Below, in pieces: positions 32,801 through 41,437 of a stretch of 64,000 nucleotides of DNA. Within the stretch, counting starts at the first letter, position 1; each line of letters opens with the position of its first letter. The notes beneath the pieces are model-generated. The model worked only from the letters and a program-made list of their open reading frames with translations. It ran no database searches and was not told the DNA's origin. The DNA comes from Acinetobacter dispersus (GTDB lineage: Bacteria > Pseudomonadota > Gammaproteobacteria > Pseudomonadales > Moraxellaceae), in the NCBI RefSeq assembly GCF_009884975.1, contig NZ_CP041970.1:868001-932000 (forward strand), given 5' to 3'. The position numbers and the translations under genes are program-made.

Positions 32801-32971
32801 TTACTTCGTTAAAATCAGGCGATTATTACGGGTTAAACGTAAGCGATATTCCTCACCAGCATGCATGATGCGGATCTCGCGTCCTAAGGCAAAAAGGTTG
32901 TTTGAATGCAACATTGGCAATGATTGAGCTGCATCTGTACTACGAGTGAATAGGCTGAATGGTGCGTTCAT
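32801..32971 (-). CDS. hemP: Hemin uptake protein HemP
   Basis: A 56-residue HemP. The C-terminus IRIMHAGEEYRLRLTRNNRLILTK is the family signature (HxGxxYxLRxTRxxKLILTK). HemP is a small iron-regulated protein that in several proteobacteria is needed for haem receptor expression. Here it is a single-gene unit, without haem receptor genes next to it. A good Fur box lies 35 bp upstream of the start. Confidence 0.92.
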   Translation of the reverse strand: MNAPFSLFTRSTDAAQSLPMLHSNNLFALGREIRIMHAGEEYRLRLTRNNRLILTK

Positions 32972-33004
32972 TTGTTATGCTCCGTGGTGTGTTTTTTAAT
33001 GTTT

Positions 33005-33023
33005 TAAATGATAATCATTATCG
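33005..33023. promoter_or_regulatory. Fur box upstream of hemP
   Basis: The string ATGATAATCATTATC with left flank TTAA matches 16 of 19 positions of the classical Fur consensus. It is correctly placed to repress hemP when iron is plentiful. Confidence 0.8.
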
Positions 33024-33148
33024 AATAGACCTGTCAACGGAAATTTTAAGAATTTACAAAATCATTCATTAATTTTGTTTTTTGACATGGGAATACGGTG
33101 ACATTTTCCTTAAAATGGCTATAGAAAAATGAGGGATTTTAAACTGTT

Positions 33149-34060
33149 ATGGCAAAAGCTACAGTTGATGTTGCAATCGCAATTTTATTACATAAAGCAA
33201 AAGTTTTGGTTGGTTGGAGACAGGCAAACCAGCATCAGGGCAACAAACATGAATTCCCTGGTGGCAAAGTTGAGGCGGGTGAAACACCTGAACAAGCTTG
33301 TCGTCGAGAAATTTATGAGGAAGTTGGGATTGGTTTAAAAGAGTGGCATGCTTTTGATGTGATTCGACATGAATATGAAGACATCATTGTCAATTTACAC
33401 TTATTCCATGCTTTCGTTCCAGATGAGTTACTCAATCTTATTCATCAACCTTGGGCTTGGTATAGTCGTGATCAATTGATTGATCTAAATTTTCCGAAAG
33501 CAAATGCCGCAATTCTGCAACGTTTGAGTTGGCCACATCTGATTAAGATTAGTGATCAAATCGACGCTTTGCCTCAACAACAGGTGCTATTGTATTGGCG
33601 TATACAAACGGATGATATTCAGCAAATTGAGCAACAGCTTGACGCTTTGAAGGATGATCAATTGAGAAAACTCATTATCAATCTTGATCTGTGGAAAAAA
33701 TTGAATGTAGAGCTGCAAAACAAGATACAGACCATTCATTTAAAGCAATCGCAGCTGATGAGTTTAAGCAAAGGTGGTTTGATTGTAGGGAAGCGCTTTA
33801 TTGCTGCTTGTCACGATGCCGTGTCTTTACAACACGCTCAGCAGATTGGGTGTGATGCCGTGCTTTTGAGTCCTGTACATGCCACTGAGACGCATCCAGA
33901 TACGAAAGTATTGGGGTGGGATCGTTTTCAGGAATTGGCACAGAACAGTGATATCCCTATATTCGCATTGGGTGGGGTTGCACCTGCAGATTTAGAACAA
34001 GCCCAAAAACATCATGCTTATGGGCTTGCTGGGATTCGTCAATTTAGTTCAATTGATTAA
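33149..34060 (+). CDS. Nudix hydrolase fused to ThiE-like domain
   Basis: A 303-residue fusion. Residues 1-130 are a MutT-type Nudix domain with the full box GGKVEAGETPEQACRREIYEEVGI, expected to hydrolyse oxidised dGTP. Residues about 195-303 resemble thiamine phosphate synthase/TenI barrels (LIVGKRFIAACHDAVSLQHAQQIGCDAVLLSPVHAT, then PIFALGGVAP). The C-terminal half is shorter than a full ThiE and may not be catalytic for thiamine. The same fusion is known in gamma-proteobacteria (MutT with C-terminal ThiE-like domain). Confidence 0.9.
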   Translation: MAKATVDVAIAILLHKAKVLVGWRQANQHQGNKHEFPGGKVEAGETPEQACRREIYEEVGIGLKEWHAFDVIRHEYEDIIVNLHLFHAFVPDELLNLIHQPWAWYSRDQLIDLNFPKANAAILQRLSWPHLIKISDQIDALPQQQVLLYWRIQTDDIQQIEQQLDALKDDQLRKLIINLDLWKKLNVELQNKIQTIHLKQSQLMSLSKGGLIVGKRFIAACHDAVSLQHAQQIGCDAVLLSPVHATETHPDTKVLGWDRFQELAQNSDIPIFALGGVAPADLEQAQKHHAYGLAGIRQFSSID

Positions 34061-34062
34061 AC

Positions 34063-34611
34063 TTAAAGTGTCTGAATCGTTCTACGTGCTTCTTGGGCCT
34101 TAATGGTATGACCGCGTGCTTCGCTCGCTTTGAGGATAATGGTCCATAATTGCTTTTTCATCGCGTTGCTTTGCGCATAACTTAAGCCACGACGTGCCAA
34201 TGCTTCGGCATTGGCATATTCTTTACGCTGATCAGCAATCATCGCCAAATACAAATAAGTTTCTGTGGCTTGTGGTGCAATACGTTGTGCTTGTAAGGCA
34301 TAACGCTCAGCTTCTGCGAGTTGCTGTTGCTTATAAGCCACTTGAGTTTTCTGCATTAAAGTTTTAAATGCAGGTAACTGGCTGCCATCATTAAACTTTT
34401 GCTGAACCTTTTGTTGTGGAACAACAACAGGAACACTTTGACGTTTAATTTCTTTTTGCTCATATGGCGTGATTTTCACGCCAGAAGAAGGCTGAGTCAC
34501 CTTCTTTTTTGGCGGAGGATTGCTGGTCGGTTTATTGACCACTTTTTCAGGTGTTGCAGTACAACCTGCGATCAGCAATACACTAACAATAACCGTGATT
34601 TTTTTCATCAT
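34063..34611 (-). CDS. TPR-containing lipoprotein next to PBP1b
   Basis: A 182-residue lipoprotein from ATG 34611 (AAGGA nine bases upstream). Lipobox LIAGC with Cys near 18, then a Pro/Lys-rich linker (to about residue 65) and TPR repeats: AYKQQQLAEAERYALQAQRIAPQATETYLYLAMIADQRKEYANAEALARRGL. It lies 21 bp after PBP1b on the same strand, so it may assist this synthase, similar to outer-membrane Lpo or CpoB factors. That is inference from position and lipid anchor. Confidence 0.8.
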   Translation of the reverse strand: MMKKITVIVSVLLIAGCTATPEKVVNKPTSNPPPKKKVTQPSSGVKITPYEQKEIKRQSVPVVVPQQKVQQKFNDGSQLPAFKTLMQKTQVAYKQQQLAEAERYALQAQRIAPQATETYLYLAMIADQRKEYANAEALARRGLSYAQSNAMKKQLWTIILKASEARGHTIKAQEARRTIQTL

Positions 34612-34632
34612 CTCCAATTATCCTTATTAAAC

Positions 34633-37041
34633 TTAATTTTCACCGTTATAGCTGCCACTAGAGATAACGCGGGTTGGGGTGTGATTGGATAAATCTGTAT
34701 CCATTTGGTTTTCACTTTCGCGAATATAGTTGCTGATACCATCGTTATGATCATCAGTAGGTGTTTCATCTGACTGTGGAATATAAGTCGGTTCAACTTC
34801 ATAGTGAGATTGACCACACAAGGTTGCACGACGTGGTACGGTTTGACGCAATAATGGAATATACATCGCACCATCACAGCCTTGAGCAGATAAGTCACCG
34901 CTGGCACTATCAATCCATTGCCATTGAACATTATCAGTTTGACGCAGATTGACAGGTTCTTGACGGAGTTGTTTCATCACATTGATCCATACAGGTAATG
35001 CGCCTGAAGAACCTGTTAAGCCAGTGACTTTATTATCATCCAGACCTAACCAAACTACTGCAACATGGTTACCTGAATAACCTGCAAACCATGAATCTCT
35101 GGTGTCATTTGTGGTTCCTGATTTACCTGCTAAATTCAGTGATTCTGGTAGGCTGTTATATGCAGAACGACCCGTACCAGAACGCATCACTTGCTGTAAA
35201 CCATAATTAATAATATATGCAGCAGCAGGGTCAATCGTTTGTTGAACATTCAGGCCATAACGCTCAAGTAAATGTCCTTTGGCATCGACAACGGTACGAA
35301 TTGAGCGTGGTGGATATTTAAAGCCGCCCGTCGCAAAATTACCGTAAATGCTCAATACTTCCATTGGTGACATATTTACAGCACCAAGGTAAATCGAAGG
35401 GTAGGCAGGGATATCAGAACTTACCCCGAACTGTTTGAGCTTATTACTGAATGCAGATAAACCAAATTCATTGGCTAAACGTACCGTAGAAAGGTTATAC
35501 GAGTTAGCCAATGCTTGTTGCATTGGCACAACACCATGTTCACCACCACTGTAGTTCTTCGGTGTCCAGCTCTTGTCGCCATCAATCGGAATATTTACAG
35601 CACTATCTTCGATCGGGCTTGCCCATGTATAGCGGCCAGACTCAATTGCATTTAAATAAATAATTGGTTTCAGTAATGAACCCACTTGGCGCTTAGCATC
35701 TAAGGCACGGTTAAAGCCTGTAAAGTCTTGAGTTGAGCCAACAGCCGCAACCAGTTCACCATTTTCAGGATGAGCAACTAGAACCGCACCTTGCAAGTTT
35801 TTCAAACGGGCAGGGTTGGCTTTGGCTAAACGATCGACAGTGCTTTTAAATGCATTTTGCACTTGTGTTTGTGCAATTGGATCAAGCGTAGTGAAAATTC
35901 TTAAACCTTGATTGGTAATATCACTTTCTTGATATTCAGTGCGGAGTTGACGACGCACAATATCCAAGAAATCTGGGAACTTTGCAGGACCTAAGGTTGG
36001 TTTACTCACCACATTTAATGGACGAGCAATTTCATCTTGGTATTCCGCTTCAGTTAAATAACCCATCACTTTCATGTTGTTTAACACAACATCACGACGT
36101 TTTTTTGCAGATTCTGGGTTGCGCCAAGGGTTGTATATAGAAGGGCCTTGAACTAAACCAACAAGGAATGCTTGCTGTGAAATATTCAGCTCACGTAGAG
36201 GTAAGCCAAAATAAAACTGTGATGCTAGACCATAGCCATTAATCGAATAGCTACCATTTTGGCCTAGATTCACTTCATTTAAATAGGCTTCCAGAATCTC
36301 ATCTTTGCTGTAATGTAATTCAATTAATATGGCCATTAGGGCTTCATTAACTTTACGTTTCAGCGTTTTCTCTGGTGATAGATAGAAATTCTTGACCAAC
36401 TGCTGCGTTAAAGTTGAACCACCTTGACGGCGACCACCTGTGGCATTACTGACCAAGGCACGTGCTGTACCACGGATCGAAATACCATGATGATGATAGA
36501 AATTACGATCTTCTGTTGAAATTAGTGCTTCAATCAGGGTTTTTGGTACTTTATTTAATTTGATAAGAACGCGGTCTTCATTGTGTTGTGGATAGATACC
36601 ACCAATCAATAAAGGTTCTAAACGAGCAACACCTGTATTCGAAGGTTTGGTTGACCGGATTTCACTCACCTGACCATCGGCAAAAGCAAGTTCTAGTACC
36701 TGCTCAGGTTCATTACTGTCGCCATAGTCAAAACCGCGGGTATGTACATACATCTGGTTGCCTTGTACTACATAGCTACCAGACTTGTCATAATTCGCTG
36801 TGTTTTTATAACCCAGTAATTTTAACTCTTGGGTAAAATTCTCTTGAGTAATCGGTGCACTAGAATAGATTTCTAATGGGCGAGCAAACACCTTGGCAGG
36901 GATGTCCCAACGCTGACCTTCAAATTTGTCACGAATAATATTATCCAAGCGGATCAGATAGATACTAAAAGCAACAAAGACACCTATCACTAACATTGAG
37001 AAAATGAGTGCTAGAAAACCAATACCACGTTCAAACTTCAT
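34633..37041 (-). CDS. mrcB: Penicillin-binding protein 1B
   Basis: An 802-residue class A PBP. A single N-terminal membrane anchor (residues 8-30) precedes a UB2H-like domain (about 65-155), the GT51 transglycosylase with EDRNFYHHHG (Glu177) and the transpeptidase. The transpeptidase has SLLK (Ser455), SYN (514-516) and KSG (640-642). It makes peptidoglycan strands and cross-links them. The C-terminal tail is Asp/Asn/Thr-rich. It is followed by the TPR lipoprotein gene. It is the first gene of the unit; no special regulation is seen. Confidence 0.95.
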   Translation of the reverse strand: MKFERGIGFLALIFSMLVIGVFVAFSIYLIRLDNIIRDKFEGQRWDIPAKVFARPLEIYSSAPITQENFTQELKLLGYKNTANYDKSGSYVVQGNQMYVHTRGFDYGDSNEPEQVLELAFADGQVSEIRSTKPSNTGVARLEPLLIGGIYPQHNEDRVLIKLNKVPKTLIEALISTEDRNFYHHHGISIRGTARALVSNATGGRRQGGSTLTQQLVKNFYLSPEKTLKRKVNEALMAILIELHYSKDEILEAYLNEVNLGQNGSYSINGYGLASQFYFGLPLRELNISQQAFLVGLVQGPSIYNPWRNPESAKKRRDVVLNNMKVMGYLTEAEYQDEIARPLNVVSKPTLGPAKFPDFLDIVRRQLRTEYQESDITNQGLRIFTTLDPIAQTQVQNAFKSTVDRLAKANPARLKNLQGAVLVAHPENGELVAAVGSTQDFTGFNRALDAKRQVGSLLKPIIYLNAIESGRYTWASPIEDSAVNIPIDGDKSWTPKNYSGGEHGVVPMQQALANSYNLSTVRLANEFGLSAFSNKLKQFGVSSDIPAYPSIYLGAVNMSPMEVLSIYGNFATGGFKYPPRSIRTVVDAKGHLLERYGLNVQQTIDPAAAYIINYGLQQVMRSGTGRSAYNSLPESLNLAGKSGTTNDTRDSWFAGYSGNHVAVVWLGLDDNKVTGLTGSSGALPVWINVMKQLRQEPVNLRQTDNVQWQWIDSASGDLSAQGCDGAMYIPLLRQTVPRRATLCGQSHYEVEPTYIPQSDETPTDDHNDGISNYIRESENQMDTDLSNHTPTRVISSGSYNGEN

Positions 37042-37275
37042 AGATTTGCGTTAAAACCAAAACAATGTCGGTAATGATGCGATAGCTTATTGTCATTTTG
37101 CAATCATAAAACTGTGAATAAATAGCAACATGCAATAAAAACTTTAAGAATGTGTTGACATTAAACGTATAAAAAAACAACGGATAGACATTTTTATACT
37201 TTTTAATCAATCATCAACGCAACATTGGTTGTTAATGATATGATAGTCGGTAATCGCGACGGAGCTGAATTATTC

Positions 37276-38184
37276 GTGCAAATTTCACATAAATCCTTTC
37301 GAAATATTGGTCTAATTGGACGACCAGACAAGTATTCTGTAGTAGAAACGTTATGTTTAATTCATGATCATTTGATCACTTTAGGTTTAAACCCCGTTTT
37401 TGATCAGGAAACAGCGAAATTAGTGCCTTATGGTCATGGGCAGACGGTAAGCCGAAATTTATTGGGTGAAGTCGTTGATTTAGTGATTGTGGTTGGTGGT
37501 GATGGTTCATTGCTGCATGCCGCACGTGCCTTAGTACGACATAACACGCCAGTGATCGGTATTAACCGTGGTCGATTGGGTTTTTTAACTGACATTAAGC
37601 CTGCTGAAGCTATTTTTAAACTTGATCAGGTGCTACAAGGTCAATTTCAACTCGATCGCCGTTTCTTATTGGAAATGGAAGTTCGTACCAATGGCGAAAC
37701 GATTTACGATGCGATTGCATTGAATGATGTGGTTTTGCACTCAGGTAAATCGGTTCATATGATCGATTTCGAGCTGAATATCGATGGGCAATATGTCTAT
37801 CGTCAGCACAGTGATGGTTTAATTGTTTCAACCCCAACAGGTTCAACTGCATATTCATTGTCAGGTGGTGGGCCAATCTTGCATCCGAGTATGGATGCGA
37901 TAGCCTTAGTGCCGATGCATCCACATACCTTGTCGTCACGACCGATCGTGGTGGGTGGTCACAGTGAAGTTAAAATTACCATTCGTGAAAACCGTGTTTT
38001 GCCGATGGTCAGTGCCGATGGTCAACATAGTGTTGCATTAAATGTCGGTGATACGGTGCATATTCGCAAACATCCGTTTAAACTAAGCTTATTACATCCA
38101 CCAGGTTATGATTTCTATATGGCATGTCGTACCAAATTAGGGTGGAATCAAGATTTTGAATCTTTTCAACAGGATGACTCATGA
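37276..38184 (+). CDS. nadK: NAD kinase
   Basis: A 302-residue NAD kinase. The catalytic GGDGSLLHAARAL and the NAD-binding NRGRLGFLTDI are present, with a later STPTGSTAYSLSGGGPILHP motif. It makes NADP+ from NAD+ and ATP. The GTG at 37276 is preferred, because GGAG precedes it and the length then matches Acinetobacter NadK. An upstream ATG at 37240 lacks an SD and adds 12 residues of no conservation. It overlaps yeaC by 4 bp. Confidence 0.92.
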   Translation: MQISHKSFRNIGLIGRPDKYSVVETLCLIHDHLITLGLNPVFDQETAKLVPYGHGQTVSRNLLGEVVDLVIVVGGDGSLLHAARALVRHNTPVIGINRGRLGFLTDIKPAEAIFKLDQVLQGQFQLDRRFLLEMEVRTNGETIYDAIALNDVVLHSGKSVHMIDFELNIDGQYVYRQHSDGLIVSTPTGSTAYSLSGGGPILHPSMDAIALVPMHPHTLSSRPIVVGGHSEVKITIRENRVLPMVSADGQHSVALNVGDTVHIRKHPFKLSLLHPPGYDFYMACRTKLGWNQDFESFQQDDS

Positions 38185-38453
38185 ATATTGAACAAATGCT
38201 CGCTATTTTAAATCCTGAAATTGTTGAGCGTCTTCGTACTGCTGTTGAAATTGGTAAATGGCCAAATGGGATTGCATTAACCAAAGAACAGCGTGAAATC
38301 TGTATGCAAGCGGTGTACGCATGGGAAATGGAACATTTACCAAAAGAGCAGCGTAGCGGTTATATTGATCGCGGTACTAAAGAAGAAGGTGAGGAATGTG
38401 ATGATGATCATCACAAAAATGAACCTGAATTTAAGCCAATTCGGTTTGTTTAA
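38181..38453 (+). CDS. yeaC: DUF1315 protein YeaC
   Basis: A 90-residue DUF1315 protein. The pattern NPEIVERLRTAVEIGKWPNGIALTKEQREICMQAVYAWEMEHLPKEQRSGYI is that of YeaC. Function unknown. It overlaps nadK by ATGA, so the two are co-translated, and ends before a strong terminator. Confidence 0.9.
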   Translation: MNIEQMLAILNPEIVERLRTAVEIGKWPNGIALTKEQREICMQAVYAWEMEHLPKEQRSGYIDRGTKEEGEECDDDHHKNEPEFKPIRFV

Positions 38454-38471
38454 AATGAATTGAAATATTTA

Positions 38472-38501
38472 AAATGCTCTCAATTTTGAGGGCATTTTTA
38501 T
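38472..38501 (+). terminator. Terminator after nadK-yeaC
   Basis: AAATGCTCTCA and TGAGGGCATTT form an almost perfect 11-bp stem (38472-38497), followed by TT. Confidence 0.85.
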
Positions 38502-38671
38502 TACTCTATGTTTGAAGGTAATTGCCTGAAAATGATCATAATAATAAAAAATATTGAGTTAGATGGTACTAAAAAAGTGACGAAAAATGTCATAAACAGA
38601 CAATGCTGTATAGACAGAGGCGTATTGCTATCGGTAAAATGCCGTAAATTTAAGCAAAAAAACCTATAAAA

Positions 38672-41437
38672 ATGTTGAACAACATCTTTCAAGCGTTAGA
38701 AAGTCTCGGCCTTACAGCACAAAAACGTGCGATTCATATTCAATTTTCTAATCAAAATTTAAATTCGCAGGTTTTTCTGCAACGTATTGATGGCCAGCAT
38801 CAACTGAATGATGGATTTAAGGCAGAATTGATTTGCCTATCGACCAATGCCACCATTCCACTAAAGCAATTTATTGGTAGCCAAGCAGCGATAGATAGCG
38901 TGACTGATCAGGGGCAACTCAGCCGTGTTACAGGTATTATCACTCAGGCACTACAGGGACAATCCGACGGTAGCCTAACCTTATATAAGCTGACTTTAGA
39001 AGACCCAACTGCATTGTGGAAACAACGCCGTAACAGCCGCGTGTTTATGAATAAGAGTGTGCGCGATGTGGTGGAAACCATCTTCAAGGAATGGCAACAA
39101 AAGAGTCCACTCTTTGCATCAAGCTTAAGTTTAGATTTAAGCGGACTCAGTCAAGACTATGATGTCCGCCCATTCATTATGCAGTCCAATGAAAGTGATT
39201 ATGACTTTCTCACCCGCTTGATGAGAAGTGAAGGGATTAACTGGCTCATCGATGAAGCGGAGCGCACAGTTCCTCTCAGCAGTGCCGCTATCCAAGCACA
39301 AAAAATGCGTTTGATTGATGATAATAGCCAATACCAAGCGCTCAATCGTCGACAGATTCGTTACCACCGCAGCAGTGCCACTGAACAGTACGACAGCATG
39401 ACCAGTCTGGTGGGACAACGCTCATTGCAACCTAGTAGTGTCCATGTACAACGCTGGCAAGCCGATGCACTAGAACAAGAAGATGGTGCAGGTAGTGTGC
39501 AGAGCACCCATAAGCACAGTGATCAGCATGACAATGCCAGTCTTGGTTTAGAGCAGGCATGGCATTTTTCACCTGCTTGGATGCAAGATTTAAATGGCGA
39601 AGATGGGGCAACCCAATCGGGCAATGCACAGATTGAAAAACTGAATCAGAATCTCGGTCAATACTACGACCTGCAATCCAAGCAGTTCGTTGCCAATACC
39701 ACCGTGCGCGACACCCATGTGGGTTACTGGTTTGAATTAGCCGAACATCCTGAAATTGATCAACACGATGGTGCAGACAAAGAATTCCTGATTACAGGCA
39801 AAAACTTCTATAACCAAAATAACTTGCCTAAAGATCTACATCAACAGATCAATCAACTATTAGCACAAAGCAACTGGCAGCCAACCCAGCAAAGCAGCAC
39901 AGAAGAACGCCAGGCCAATCAACTAACGCTGCAACGCCGTAGCATTAAAACCGTTCCTGAATTTAACCCATTACAACACCGCCCAGCCGCTTCACCACAA
40001 CGTGCCAAAGTGGTTGGGCCAAGCGGTGAAGAAATACATGTGGATGAATGGGGGCGGATTAAAGTTCGTTTCTTATTTACCCGTAATGATGATCACAGCC
40101 ACGATGGTGGTGCAGGGGCCAATAACAATGACACTGATTCAGCTTGGGTGGATGTACTGACACCTTGGGCAGGTGAAGGCTATGGCGCACGCTTCTTGCC
40201 ACGTATTGATGAAATCGTAGTGATCGACTTCTTTGATGGCAATATCGACCGTCCATTTGTGGTGGGAAGAATTCACGAAGCCCATCGTAGCCCAACCAAG
40301 TTCGACAATGCAGGTAAGCTGCCAGACACCAAAAAACTGGCAGGGATCAAGTCCAAGGAATACCAAGGCGAAGGCTTTAACCAACTGCGCTTTGATGACA
40401 CTACAGGGCAGATCAGTGCACAACTCCAAAGTAGTCACGCTGCCAGCCAGTTGAACCTTGGAAAACTGAGCCATCCGAAAGACAAGGCAGAAAGTGAAGA
40501 TCGTGGTGAAGGCTTTGAACTGCGCACCGACCAATGGGGTGCAGTACGTGCAGGCGAGGGTTTACTGCTTTCCACGCATAAACAGGATCAAGCCCAAGGC
40601 GAACATCTTGATGCACAACCTGCTAAGCAACAGCTTGAAGGCAACCAAAGCAATGCCAAGGCACTCAGTGAAGTTGCGAAGAATCAGCAGACTGATGAAA
40701 TTGAATCGCTGGATCAGCTGAAAGCATTTTTTGAATCGCTGGAGTCTAATATTGCCAAATTTAACAAGGCAGTCCTATTACTCAATTCTCCTGAAGGTAT
40801 TGGTTTAAGTAGCAATGAAGATATTCATTTATCTGCTGATGGACAGATTAATCAGTTTGCGGGCGACAGTATTAATCTCAGCACACAAAAAAACCTGATT
40901 ACACATGCTCAAAACCGAATCAGTCTGTTTGCAGCGCAAGGTGGGATCAAGCAGGTTGCTGCAAAAGGCAAGTATGAAGCCCATGCCCAGTCGGATGGAA
41001 TGGATTTACTTGCCAAGCAGGGTATTCAGATTATCTCGACCGAAGACCGTATTGAGATTACCAGCTCTAAAGAGATTGTGATTACTGCGGGTGGCTCTCA
41101 GATCAAACTGAATAGCTCAGGGATTTTCCCGACCACAGGTGGCAAGTTTGAGGCGAAGGCGGGGCAGCATTTGTTTATGGGTGGAAGTAAGCTAGCTATA
41201 CCAAAATATTCACTACCTAAAATTGGTGAAAAAAATCAATATAGCTTAAAATACCAAATGCTGGATGATAGTGGTAATCCTTTGATAAATAAAAAATATA
41301 TTGCTTTTTTGGATTCTGGGAAAACGGCTGAAGGTATAACTGATTCCAATGGTTTTACCAATGAAATAAGAACCATACAAAAAGAAGATGTATCAATTCA
41401 TGTTTTCTTGGATAAGGAGTTAGATGTTGAGCAATAA
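38672..41437 (+). CDS. vgrG: Type VI secretion spike protein VgrG with C-terminal extension
   Basis: A 921-residue VgrG/TssI. Residues 1-~400 are the gp27-like part. The gp5-like OB fold (AKVVGPSGEEIHVDEWGRIKVRFLF, then DSAWVDVLTPWAGEGYGARFLPRIDEIVVIDFFDGNIDRPFVVGR) follows. A long beta-helix/DUF2345 region continues to about 850. The last ~75 residues (YSLKYQMLDDSGNPLINKKYIAFLDSGKTAEGITDSNGFTNEI) look like a transthyretin-like adaptor. It forms the tip of the secretion needle. The gene ends inside the start of the next gene (14 bp), implying that the extension carries that effector. No other T6SS gene is in the window. Confidence 0.93.
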   Translation: MLNNIFQALESLGLTAQKRAIHIQFSNQNLNSQVFLQRIDGQHQLNDGFKAELICLSTNATIPLKQFIGSQAAIDSVTDQGQLSRVTGIITQALQGQSDGSLTLYKLTLEDPTALWKQRRNSRVFMNKSVRDVVETIFKEWQQKSPLFASSLSLDLSGLSQDYDVRPFIMQSNESDYDFLTRLMRSEGINWLIDEAERTVPLSSAAIQAQKMRLIDDNSQYQALNRRQIRYHRSSATEQYDSMTSLVGQRSLQPSSVHVQRWQADALEQEDGAGSVQSTHKHSDQHDNASLGLEQAWHFSPAWMQDLNGEDGATQSGNAQIEKLNQNLGQYYDLQSKQFVANTTVRDTHVGYWFELAEHPEIDQHDGADKEFLITGKNFYNQNNLPKDLHQQINQLLAQSNWQPTQQSSTEERQANQLTLQRRSIKTVPEFNPLQHRPAASPQRAKVVGPSGEEIHVDEWGRIKVRFLFTRNDDHSHDGGAGANNNDTDSAWVDVLTPWAGEGYGARFLPRIDEIVVIDFFDGNIDRPFVVGRIHEAHRSPTKFDNAGKLPDTKKLAGIKSKEYQGEGFNQLRFDDTTGQISAQLQSSHAASQLNLGKLSHPKDKAESEDRGEGFELRTDQWGAVRAGEGLLLSTHKQDQAQGEHLDAQPAKQQLEGNQSNAKALSEVAKNQQTDEIESLDQLKAFFESLESNIAKFNKAVLLLNSPEGIGLSSNEDIHLSADGQINQFAGDSINLSTQKNLITHAQNRISLFAAQGGIKQVAAKGKYEAHAQSDGMDLLAKQGIQIISTEDRIEITSSKEIVITAGGSQIKLNSSGIFPTTGGKFEAKAGQHLFMGGSKLAIPKYSLPKIGEKNQYSLKYQMLDDSGNPLINKKYIAFLDSGKTAEGITDSNGFTNEIRTIQKEDVSIHVFLDKELDVEQ

